Program-made: the position numbers and the translations under genes
NCBI GenBank assembly: GCA_019352125.1
Contig: JABBNV010000058.1
Location: forward strand, 3,671-8,856
Length of the DNA: 5,186 nt
From: Acidobacteriota bacterium
GTDB lineage: Bacteria > Actinomycetota > Actinomycetes > Actinomycetales > Micrococcaceae
Direction: 5' to 3'
Shown here: piece after piece, positions 1 through 5,186 of the stretch
How positions within the stretch are numbered: position 1 is the first letter of the stretch
How the letters are laid out: each line of letters starts with the position of its first letter
Notes under the pieces: generated by a model
Database searches by the model: none
What the model was told of the DNA's origin: nothing
The model's input: only the letters and a program-made list of their open reading frames with translations

Positions 1-119
1 ACCCTCTCCCCGTCCGCGCATAAGGCGAGGAACTGCTTTAGCGCTCTCGTGGGTTTTAGCGCAAGCTTGGCGGCACGTTCCTCAGTCAGCCGGCCGCCGC
101 CGCCTGTCAATTCGACGGC
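1..119. other. Unexplained end segment that replaces the expected folC continuation
   Basis: From about 119 leftwards the minus-strand frame continuing from folC encodes residues such as ELTGGGG and LTEERAAKLALK, which I cannot match to FolC or to another family. This stretch uses CTA twice plus AGA, TTA and AGG, which are uncommon in the neighbouring genes, so the open frame may be accidental. The other two minus-strand frames meet stops soon after the divergence point, so a single frameshift does not restore FolC. Two plus-strand frames are open here but give low-complexity Arg/Pro/Ser-rich translations with no family I recognise. It could be an insertion edge, a deletion join, foreign sequence or an assembly chimera. 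Confidence 0.5.
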
Positions 120-323
120 GAGGGCTCGCAAACCGGCCTCAATCATCCGAGCTGTTGAGGTCTTGCCGTTAGTCCCCGTGATGTGGATGATCGGAAAGGC
201 CTTGTTGGGCTCACCCAAAATCTCCATGGCACGATACAGCGGCGCAAGCCGCGGCTCCATCTTATTTTCGGGTGCCCGCGAGAGCAGTTCAGCGTAGACG
301 CTCTCCACCGAGAATTCGTCCAT
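1..323 (-). CDS. folC: Folylpolyglutamate/dihydrofolate synthase, N-terminal part (cut by window edge; 3' portion anomalous)
   Basis: FolC is a cytosolic Mur-ligase-like enzyme that adds glutamate to folates using ATP; some members also make dihydrofolate from dihydropteroate. Reading left from 323, residues 1-68 fit the actinobacterial family: an N-terminal helix with RAPENKMEPRL at 17-27, LGEPNKAFPIIHITGTNGKT at about 36-55 containing the P-loop G50-T-N-G-K-T55, then the helix STARMIEAGLRAL. The ATG at 323-321 overlaps the ileS stop in TGATG, so translation is probably coupled; only a weak GGTGG lies before it. The YTSPHL-type motif that normally follows the P-loop by some 20-25 residues is missing. 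The frame stays open to the window edge, but codons 69-107 do not resemble FolC. The gene may be disrupted, or the sequence may be joined to something else near 119. The family call for the first 68 residues is firm; whether the gene is functional is not. Confidence 0.8.
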   Translation of the reverse strand, partial: MDEFSVESVYAELLSRAPENKMEPRLAPLYRAMEILGEPNKAFPIIHITGTNGKTSTARMIEAGLRALAVELTGGGGRLTEERAAKLALKPTRALKQFLALCADGER

Positions 324-3300
324 CAGGCCACCGTCCGTTCTACCGAGACGGAGGTAGCAACCTCGCCCGGAACATAATCCAATTTGACGGAGAGAGTCTC
401 CGTCTTGACCAACTCCGCGTTGGCATGCAGGGCATCGATGACTTCTTGAGGACCACTGACCGTAGTCCCGATCCTGTCCGAAACCTCAAACCCGGCATCC
501 TTACGAGCCTGTTGAATGGTGCGGATCAAATCTCGCGCCACCCCTTCCGCTTCCAGTTTCGCCGTGACGTGGGTGTTCAAGACTACAAACCCGCCGCCGG
601 GCAAAACTGCCACAGCCTTCGCGTCTGAGCTGCCGTCGTCGTCCACGACGGTCTCCAAAGCGTATTCACCCTCCTGCAAGGCCAAACCGCCTGAGGTGAC
701 CACGCCGTCGTCGTCCACGGACCAGTCCCCGGACTTGGAGCCCTTGATGGCCAGCTGAACGTCCTTGCCCAAGCGCGGGCCAGCCGCACGGGCGTTGACC
801 ACCAACTTCTGCACCACCCCGAATTCTTCGGGTGAAGCCTGGGCAGAATCGATCAGACGTACAGTCTTGATGTTCAGCTCGTCAGCCACGATTCCGGCAA
901 ACTGCGTCAGCGAATCAGCACCGGGCGCCACCACGGTGAGTTCCGCCAGCGGCAGCCGCACCCGCAGATTTGCCGCCTTGCGTAGGGATGATCCGGTGGA
1001 GCAGATCTGCTGAATACGATCCATCTGAGCTAGCAGGTCCGCGTTGGTCGGGAAGGCAGCAGCGTCCGGCCAATCTGCAAGGTGCACCGAGCGACCGCCG
1101 GTAAGAGAGCGCCAGATTTCTTCCGTGACCATCGGCAGCAGCGAAGCCGCGACTCGACACACCGTCTCGAGCGCCGTGTAGAGCGCATCGAAGGCATCGT
1201 GACTTTCGTCGAAGAACCGCTGCCGGCTGCGCCGAACATACCAATTGGTGAGCATGTCCAAGTAGCTGCGCAGCAGATCACACCCCGTGGAGATGTCGTA
1301 CGCGTCTAGGGCATCGGCAACGTTGGTCACCAGGGTGCCGGTGTTGGCCAGCAGGTACTGGTCCATCGTGTCCACATAACCGTCATACCGCAGCTGTGCG
1401 TCGTAGCCCGCACCGGTGTTGGCGGTGTTGGTGTACAGCGTGAAGAAGCTGTACACGTTCCACAGCGGCAGGATGACTTGACGTACGCCATCGCGGATAC
1501 CCTGCTCGGTAACTATGAGGTTGCCGCCTCGCAGAATCGGGCTGGACATGAGGAACCAGCGCATAGCGTCAGCGCCGTCACGGTCCAAAACCTCGGAAAC
1601 ATCCGGGTAATTGTGCAGGCTCTTGGACATCTTCTGCCCGTCTGAACCAAGCACAATGCCGTGGCTGATCACGTTGCGGAACGCGGGCCGCTCAAAGAGT
1701 GCGGTGGAGAGAATATGCAGCATGTAGAACCAGCCGCGAGTCTGCCCGATGTACTCCACAATGAAGTCCGCGGGGTTGTGGGTGTCAAACCACTCCTGGT
1801 TTTCAAAGGGGTAGTGCACCTGGGCGTAGGGCATGGACCCGGAATCAAACCACACGTCCAGCACGTCCTCCACACGGCGCATGGTGGACTGCCCAGTGGG
1901 ATCATCCGGGTTAGACCGCGTGAGCTCGTCGATGAACGGGCGGTGCAAATCTGGCTTGCCCTCCTTGTTCAACGGGAGTCGGCCAAAGTCCGCCTTCAGC
2001 TCCTCCAGCGACCCGTACACGTCAGTGCGCGGGTACTCAGGATTGTCCGAGGTCCATACCGGGATGGGGCTACCCCAGTACCTGTTACGGCTGATGGACC
2101 AGTCGCGGGCATTGGCCAGCCACTTGCCAAACTGACCGTCCTTGACGTTCCCGGGGATCCAGTTGATCTGCTGGTTCAGCTCCAGCATCCGGTCCTTGAA
2201 GGCCGTGACCTGCACATACCAGGAGGAGACCGCACGGTAGATGAGTGGGTTCCGGCAGCGCCAACAATGCGGGTAGCTGTGCTCGTAGCTGGCGGTGCGG
2301 ACCAGGCGCCCATTGGCGCGGAGCACGCGAGCGATGGTCTTGTTGGCATCGAATACCTGCACGCCAGCGATGTCAGCCAATTCCCCTGTGGCGAAGAGCG
2401 GCAGGAAGCGAGCACCCTCATCGATCGAGAGCACCACGGGGATGCCGTTGTCCTCGCAGACCTTCTGGTCTTCTTCACCGTAGGCAGGCGCTTGATGAAC
2501 AATACCCGTACCGTCGGTGGTGGTGACGTAGTCTGCCAGCAGGATCCGCCAGGCGTTCTGCGTTCCGAACTTTTCGGTGTCCGCGAAGTAGTCCCAGAGC
2601 GGCTCATATTCCAGGCCAGCCAGGTCACGCCCCGGCACGGATCGGACGACGGCGGCACTCGCGCCGGCAGCGTCGTCGTAGCCAAGATCTTTGGCATAGG
2701 AGGCCAGAAGGTCCTCCGCGATCAGGAATCCGCTGGCCTCGTCTGCGGAGCTGCCGTTCGGCCCCACCGGAACCACCACGTACCTGATGTCCGGGCCCAC
2801 GGCGAGCGCCAGGTTGGTAGGCAGCGTCCAGGGCGTAGTGGTCCAGGCCAACGCCGAAACGCCAGCCAGTCCAGCCGATTCGGCAGCCGCCCCGCGCAGC
2901 GGGAACGTCACGGTGACGGTTTGGTCCTGACGCATCTTGTAGACGTCGTCGTCCATCCGCAACTCATGGTTGGACAGTGGCGTTTCGTCTTTCCAGCAAT
3001 ACGGGAGCACGCGGAAGCCTTGATACGTCAGACCCTTGGTGTGCAGCTGCTTGAAAGCCCAGATGACGGACTCCATGTACTCAACATTGAGCGTCTTGTA
3101 GTCATTTTCGAAGTCCACCCAGCGCGCCTGCCGCGTGACATAGTCCTGCCACTCGCCGGCATACTTCATCACGGAGGCACGGCAAGCGTCGTTGAACTTA
3201 TCGATGCCCATGGCTTCGATTTGGGCCTTGTCCGTCATGCCCAGCTGCTTCATAGCTTCCAGCTCCGCTGGCAGCCCGTGGGTGTCCCAGCCAAACCGAC

Positions 3301-3592
3301 GCTCTACCTTGCGGCCGCGCTGGGTCTGGTACCGCGCTACTAGGTCCTTCGCGTAGCCGGTGAGGAGGTGGCCATAGTGCGGAAGACCGTTAGCAAAAGG
3401 CGGGCCGTCATAGAACACAAACTCGTTGTCGCCATCGTTACCGGTTTCTCTGGCATCCACTGACGCTTGAAAAGTACCGTCTTCATTCCAGTACTTGAGG
3501 ATGCGCTCTTCGATCTCTGGAAACTTCACGGAACCAGTGGTGCCGTGGGCAGAGTCAGTAGTAGCGGTAGAGGCTTTCGGATAATGAGTCAT
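323..3592 (-). CDS. ileS: Isoleucyl-tRNA synthetase, long type (IleRS2-like)
   Basis: This cytosolic class I synthetase charges tRNA-Ile with isoleucine and edits mischarged valine. From the ATG at 3592 it is 1089 residues, in the range of the long eukaryote-like form found in many Actinobacteria (shorter bacterial IleRS1 is about 930). Visible landmarks are the HIGH-type motif H72-Y-G-H75 in PFANGLPHYGH, GWDTHGLPAE at 101-110, the CP1 editing domain with TTTPWTLPTN at 251-260 and GTGIVHQAPAYGEED at 361-375, a C443-W-R-C446 pair, DVWFDSGS at 579-586, and K654-M-S-K-S658. The anticodon-binding and C-terminal domains follow to the end. The GTG at 3616 would add eight residues but lies inside the T-box leader and ahead of the AGGA ribosome binding site, so the ATG at 3592 is preferred. 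Its TGA overlaps the folC ATG by one base. A T-box lies upstream. No frameshift or missing catalytic motif is seen. Confidence 0.98.
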   Translation of the reverse strand: MTHYPKASTATTDSAHGTTGSVKFPEIEERILKYWNEDGTFQASVDARETGNDGDNEFVFYDGPPFANGLPHYGHLLTGYAKDLVARYQTQRGRKVERRFGWDTHGLPAELEAMKQLGMTDKAQIEAMGIDKFNDACRASVMKYAGEWQDYVTRQARWVDFENDYKTLNVEYMESVIWAFKQLHTKGLTYQGFRVLPYCWKDETPLSNHELRMDDDVYKMRQDQTVTVTFPLRGAAAESAGLAGVSALAWTTTPWTLPTNLALAVGPDIRYVVVPVGPNGSSADEASGFLIAEDLLASYAKDLGYDDAAGASAAVVRSVPGRDLAGLEYEPLWDYFADTEKFGTQNAWRILLADYVTTTDGTGIVHQAPAYGEEDQKVCEDNGIPVVLSIDEGARFLPLFATGELADIAGVQVFDANKTIARVLRANGRLVRTASYEHSYPHCWRCRNPLIYRAVSSWYVQVTAFKDRMLELNQQINWIPGNVKDGQFGKWLANARDWSISRNRYWGSPIPVWTSDNPEYPRTDVYGSLEELKADFGRLPLNKEGKPDLHRPFIDELTRSNPDDPTGQSTMRRVEDVLDVWFDSGSMPYAQVHYPFENQEWFDTHNPADFIVEYIGQTRGWFYMLHILSTALFERPAFRNVISHGIVLGSDGQKMSKSLHNYPDVSEVLDRDGADAMRWFLMSSPILRGGNLIVTEQGIRDGVRQVILPLWNVYSFFTLYTNTANTGAGYDAQLRYDGYVDTMDQYLLANTGTLVTNVADALDAYDISTGCDLLRSYLDMLTNWYVRRSRQRFFDESHDAFDALYTALETVCRVAASLLPMVTEEIWRSLTGGRSVHLADWPDAAAFPTNADLLAQMDRIQQICSTGSSLRKAANLRVRLPLAELTVVAPGADSLTQFAGIVADELNIKTVRLIDSAQASPEEFGVVQKLVVNARAAGPRLGKDVQLAIKGSKSGDWSVDDDGVVTSGGLALQEGEYALETVVDDDGSSDAKAVAVLPGGGFVVLNTHVTAKLEAEGVARDLIRTIQQARKDAGFEVSDRIGTTVSGPQEVIDALHANAELVKTETLSVKLDYVPGEVATSVSVERTVA

Positions 3593-3850
3593 CACAAATC
3601 CTGGCGGTAGCAGCACGAACAGTCGGACACGTTTACGAGGACGGCGCTGACACCGGGATCTTTAGAACCGTCCCTGGCCAGTACCGCGGTACCACCTCGC
3701 TAACCCATCCACCTGCAACGGGCCGCTCATTGACTGCTGTGTCGGGCTTACCCGTCCGGTTCTACTACGACGCCTCCTGCCAAGGACAATCTCTACGGCT
3801 GGAGGTGTGGTTCTTCCGGATGCTCACCGGTGATAGCCGGGTCAAAGCGT
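3593..3850 (-). ncRNA. T-box riboswitch leader of ileS (tRNA-Ile sensing, ultrashort Stem I)
   Basis: The leader binds uncharged tRNA-Ile and adjusts ileS expression. On the minus strand, Stem I is very short: CCGG (3840-3837) can pair with CCGG (3819-3816), with GCU and AGC inside. The isoleucine specifier AUC lies at 3834-3832 and is followed by A, as is usual for T-boxes. A second hairpin, CGGG-UAAG-CCCG (3754-3743), fits the Stem II region, preceded by AGAACCGGA. The T-box proper, GCGAGGTGGTACCGCGG (3700-3684), includes UGGU, which can pair with the ACCA 3' end of tRNA-Ile. A hairpin GGACGG (3673-3668) with CCGTCC (3644-3639) follows, but with no U run, so it is not a typical intrinsic terminator. 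This resembles the translational T-boxes of actinobacterial ileS genes. The call is strong; the transcript ends are estimates. Confidence 0.93.
3599..3602 (-). promoter_or_regulatory. ileS ribosome binding site (AGGA) that fixes the ATG start
   Basis: AGGA within GCCAGGATTTGTG ends six bases before the ATG at 3592, a normal spacing. It favours that ATG over the upstream in-frame GTG at 3616. The adjoining GCCAG (3605-3601) is complementary to CTGGC (3681-3677) just after the T-box, so the site could be masked when uncharged tRNA is absent. Confidence 0.7.
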
Positions 3851-3857
3851 TGCTTTT

Positions 3858-3863
3858 AGTTTA
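3858..3863 (-). promoter_or_regulatory. Possible -10 element (TAAACT) for the ileS leader
   Basis: TAAACT fits the TANNNT pattern. It would start transcription near 3851, about 10-12 bases before the first strand of Stem I, which is where a short T-box leader should begin. No good -35 hexamer is seen at 16-19 bases upstream. The site sits just past the SDR stop codon at 3883. The assignment rests mostly on position. Confidence 0.35.
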
Positions 3864-3882
3864 GCTCACCAGCACAAATCGA

Positions 3883-4653
3883 CTAGTTCCGGATCACCTT
3901 GTGCGCGGCAGCCTGAGCCACCGGGCGAATCACGATGTCATCCAGATTCACGTGGTGCGGAACGCTCACGGCGTAGCGCACCACATCCGCAACGTCCTCT
4001 GCCGTCAAAGGCTTGGCCACGCCGGCGTACACCTTTGCTGCAGCTTCAGCATTGCCTCCGGTGCGGTTGAGGGCAAACTCCTCGGTGGCCACCATCCCGG
4101 GCAGCACCTCGACAACGCGAATGTTGTGCTCTGCCTCTTCCAGCCGCAGCGCGCGCGTGATGCCGTGTTCGGCGAACTTCGCGGCACTGTAGCCAGCACC
4201 ACCTTCGTAGGCGACAATTCCCGCAGTGGAGCTGAGGTTCAGAACCGTGCCTTCACCGTGTGCGCGGAGCATAGGCAGAAACGCTCGGATCATTTTCATG
4301 GTGCCCAAGACGTTGACGCGGTACATCCACTCCCAGTCATCCGTCTTGGCCTCGGCCACGGAATCAGAGCCGCGGGCTCCACCGGCAATGTTGATTAGCG
4401 TATCGATCCCGCCGTCAGCCTCGACGGCTGCCAGGATCGCGGCGACGTCGTCGTCGTTGGTAATATCCGCAGGCTGCGCCACGGCGCCTGTTTCCTGGGC
4501 AAGGTTTGCCAGGCGGTCGGCACGGCGTGCGACGGCGATGACGTGCCAGTTGTCCGCGCGCAGTGCCCGGACCGTGGCCTCACCAATGCCGGTGCTGGCA
4601 CCTGTGACAACAGCTCTGCGGATCGATTCTTGTGTGTTTTCAGCCATGTCCAT
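3883..4653 (-). CDS. Short-chain dehydrogenase/reductase, YdfG-like, probably NADP(H)-dependent
   Basis: This is a 256-residue classical SDR, a soluble oxidoreductase acting on a hydroxyl/ketone pair. The Rossmann glycine motif is T17-G-A-S-T-G-I-G24. R43-R44 after the second strand suggests NADP preference. N88-I-A-G91 stands in for the NNAG motif. The catalytic set is complete: N114, S142, Y155 and K159 (YSAAK). The C-terminal HVNLDDIVIRPVAQ (234-247) resembles the equivalent stretch of E. coli YdfG, a 3-hydroxy acid/serine-type dehydrogenase, so that subgroup is likely, but the substrate cannot be read from sequence. Two starts are possible, ATG at 4653 and ATG at 4647. The first has a more plausible though weak GGTAAG upstream; the second has GGA only three bases before it. 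It follows the DUF488 stop by 45 bases and precedes the ileS leader with no visible terminator. Confidence 0.93.
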   Translation of the reverse strand: MDMAENTQESIRRAVVTGASTGIGEATVRALRADNWHVIAVARRADRLANLAQETGAVAQPADITNDDDVAAILAAVEADGGIDTLINIAGGARGSDSVAEAKTDDWEWMYRVNVLGTMKMIRAFLPMLRAHGEGTVLNLSSTAGIVAYEGGAGYSAAKFAEHGITRALRLEEAEHNIRVVEVLPGMVATEEFALNRTGGNAEAAAKVYAGVAKPLTAEDVADVVRYAVSVPHHVNLDDIVIRPVAQAAAHKVIRN

Positions 4654-4684
4654 AACTTACCGCGTGCCCCGCGGCATCACGAGT

Positions 4685-4690
4685 CTTATA
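4685..4690 (-). promoter_or_regulatory. Weak candidate -10 (TATAAG) upstream of the SDR gene
   Basis: TATAAG lies in the 45-base gap after the DUF488 stop, about 32 bases before the SDR start. The final G departs from the TANNNT pattern and no -35 match is evident at normal spacing. A small hairpin, CCGCG-GGGCA-CGCGG, falls between it and the start codon. The SDR may equally be read from the upstream gene's transcript. Confidence 0.2.
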
Positions 4691-4698
4691 CGTCGGCG

Positions 4699-5043
4699 TT
4701 ACGAGTTAAGGTGGGCCGACAGCACCACGGCGTGATTGTGGACGGTGTCTCGGGCTGCATAGAGCAGGTCAACCGTGCCATGGTCATGGGCATAATCTCG
4801 CAGCTGCGCAACGGCTGGATTACCCGCCAACTCCGCCAGGTAAGCCGCCCGGAAATCATCGAAACGTTCGGCCTGATGGTCAAAAGCGGTCCGCAACTCC
4901 GGGGAGGGCGCAACATCTTTGAGCCAGACGTCTACGGCGGCTCGTTCCTTGCTGACACCCCGCGGCCACAGCCTGTCTACCAAGATGCGAAAATGACCCG
5001 CGACTGGCTCGTCATAGATGCGCCGAACAGCAAATTGACCCAT
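4699..5043 (-). CDS. DUF488 (YeaO-like) family protein
   Basis: This is a 114-residue soluble protein of a widespread bacterial family whose biochemical role is not established. The hallmarks are complete: RRIYDEP at 7-13, the signature LVDRLWPRGVSKERA at 21-35, W40-LKDVAPS47, and LLYAARDTVHNHAVVL at 93-108. The length fits the family (about 115-125). There is no signal peptide or membrane segment. The start is set by family alignment: the ATG at 5043 gives MGQFAVRRIYD. An in-frame extension to 5181 would add 46 residues with no family likeness and would overlap the divergent valS start. No Shine-Dalgarno precedes 5043, but a TACACT element ends six bases before it, suggesting a leaderless message. 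It lies 45 bases upstream of the SDR on the same strand. Confidence 0.93.
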   Translation of the reverse strand: MGQFAVRRIYDEPVAGHFRILVDRLWPRGVSKERAAVDVWLKDVAPSPELRTAFDHQAERFDDFRAAYLAELAGNPAVAQLRDYAHDHGTVDLLYAARDTVHNHAVVLSAHLNS

Positions 5044-5049
5044 GGTGGC

Positions 5050-5055
5050 AGTGTA
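5050..5055 (-). promoter_or_regulatory. -10 element (TACACT) consistent with a leaderless DUF488 transcript
   Basis: TACACT matches the actinobacterial TANNNT -10 well. Six bases (GCCACC) separate it from the ATG at 5043, which places the expected transcription start at or next to the start codon. The bases before the ATG contain no Shine-Dalgarno. No clear -35 is seen, which is common in Actinobacteria. Confidence 0.45.
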
Positions 5056-5088
5056 GCCCGGCAATCGCGTTCGGCAGGGTGGTAAAAC

Positions 5089-5112
5089 ATGAAAGAATTG
5101 CTCTATGGCTGA
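5089..5112 (+). CDS. Possible seven-codon upstream ORF overlapping the valS start
   Basis: This ORF reads MKELLYG and then TGA. It is preceded by AGGGTGG (5076-5082) with six bases to the ATG, a better ribosome binding site than the one before the valS ATG. Its TGA (5110-5112) lies just inside valS, so ribosomes ending here could restart at 5105. It holds no run of valine or other regulatory codons. It may be chance, or it may mark a one-base sequencing error that would join it to the valS frame. Confidence 0.3.
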   Translation: MKELLYG

Positions 5113-5186
5113 GTACATTCCGGGCACAGACACGCCCACATCCCCCGCCCCTGCCCACCGCGCGGTTAACGTACCGGACAAGCCTG
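5105..5186 (+). CDS. valS: Probable valyl-tRNA synthetase, first 27 codons (cut by window edge)
   Basis: The open frame starts at the ATG at 5105 and runs off the window. It encodes a variable, Pro/Thr-rich leader (MAEYIPGTDTPTSPAPAHRA) followed by VNVPDKP. In Micrococcales ValRS the catalytic part is commonly preceded by just such a variable extension and a VPDKP-like segment leading into an LEGLE-type helix, so ValRS is the best guess. No catalytic motif is inside the window, so this rests on a very short match. It diverges from the DUF488 gene across 61 bp. Only a weak GAAAG precedes its ATG. No T-box is seen in the short upstream gap. Confidence 0.5.
   Translation, partial: MAEYIPGTDTPTSPAPAHRAVNVPDKP

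Noticed and set aside
630..720. Repeated GTCGTCGTCCACG blocks in ileS
   Set aside because: They encode two VDDDG segments in the C-terminal domain, and similar acidic turns occur in actinobacterial IleRS. Two short copies do not make a repeat element.
1661..3343. A 560-codon open frame on the plus strand opposite ileS
   Set aside because: It lies wholly antisense to a well-conserved ileS. Its translation is rich in Arg/Gly/Val/His with no recognisable domain, and long antisense frames are common opposite GC-rich genes.
3593..3616. GTG start for ileS at 3616
   Set aside because: It would translate through the leader and the AGGA ribosome binding site. The ATG at 3592 has correct SD spacing.
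3639..3673. GGACGG/CCGTCC hairpin as an intrinsic terminator
   Set aside because: The bases after it are TCGTAAACG, with no U run. The hairpin may still be part of the T-box off-state fold.
3901..4735. Plus-strand open frames opposite the SDR gene
   Set aside because: They are shadows of the SDR coding sequence, with low-complexity Ala/Arg/Ser-rich translations and no family match.
5044..5181. 46-residue N-terminal extension of the DUF488 frame
   Set aside because: The extension has no likeness to the family and overlaps the divergent valS start. The ATG at 5043 gives the usual family length.

Overview
The window looks like chromosomal housekeeping DNA from a moderately high-GC actinobacterium. 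The Micrococcales, and most likely the Micrococcaceae (Arthrobacter/Glutamicibacter/Rothia-like), fit best. The basis is the protein sequences, a GC-leaning but not extreme codon choice, a long IleRS with the HYGH signature, and an ileS T-box leader with the very short specifier stem known from Actinobacteria. The genus is inferred from family resemblance; no search was possible.

Layout: almost everything reads on the minus strand. From right to left there is a DUF488-family gene (5043-4699), a YdfG-like short-chain dehydrogenase (4653-3883), an ileS leader carrying a T-box riboswitch (about 3850-3593), ileS itself (3592-323) and the 5' part of a folC-like gene (from 323 leftwards, cut by the window edge). 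At the far right, reading the other way, are the first 27 codons of a probable valS (from 5105). It diverges from the DUF488 gene across 61 bp. No intergenic stretch exceeds about 300 bases, and the only long one (3593-3882) is filled by the T-box leader.

How it works together: ileS charges tRNA-Ile and is controlled by its own T-box, which senses uncharged tRNA-Ile through an AUC specifier. No oligo-U terminator is visible, and two short sequences near the T-box could pair over the ileS ribosome binding site, so control of translation seems more likely than attenuation. folC begins inside the ileS stop codon (TGATG), so the two are probably co-transcribed and translationally coupled. The two upstream minus-strand genes have no obvious functional tie to ileS.

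Oddities: the folC reading frame matches the family well for about 68 residues, including the GTNGKT P-loop. It then continues for about 40 codons that do not look like FolC and carry codons that are rare at this GC level. This suggests a rearrangement, insertion or assembly join near position 119. A seven-codon ORF with a better Shine-Dalgarno than valS overlaps the putative valS start. I saw no mobile element, CRISPR array, tRNA or rRNA gene, and no convincing new multi-gene system.
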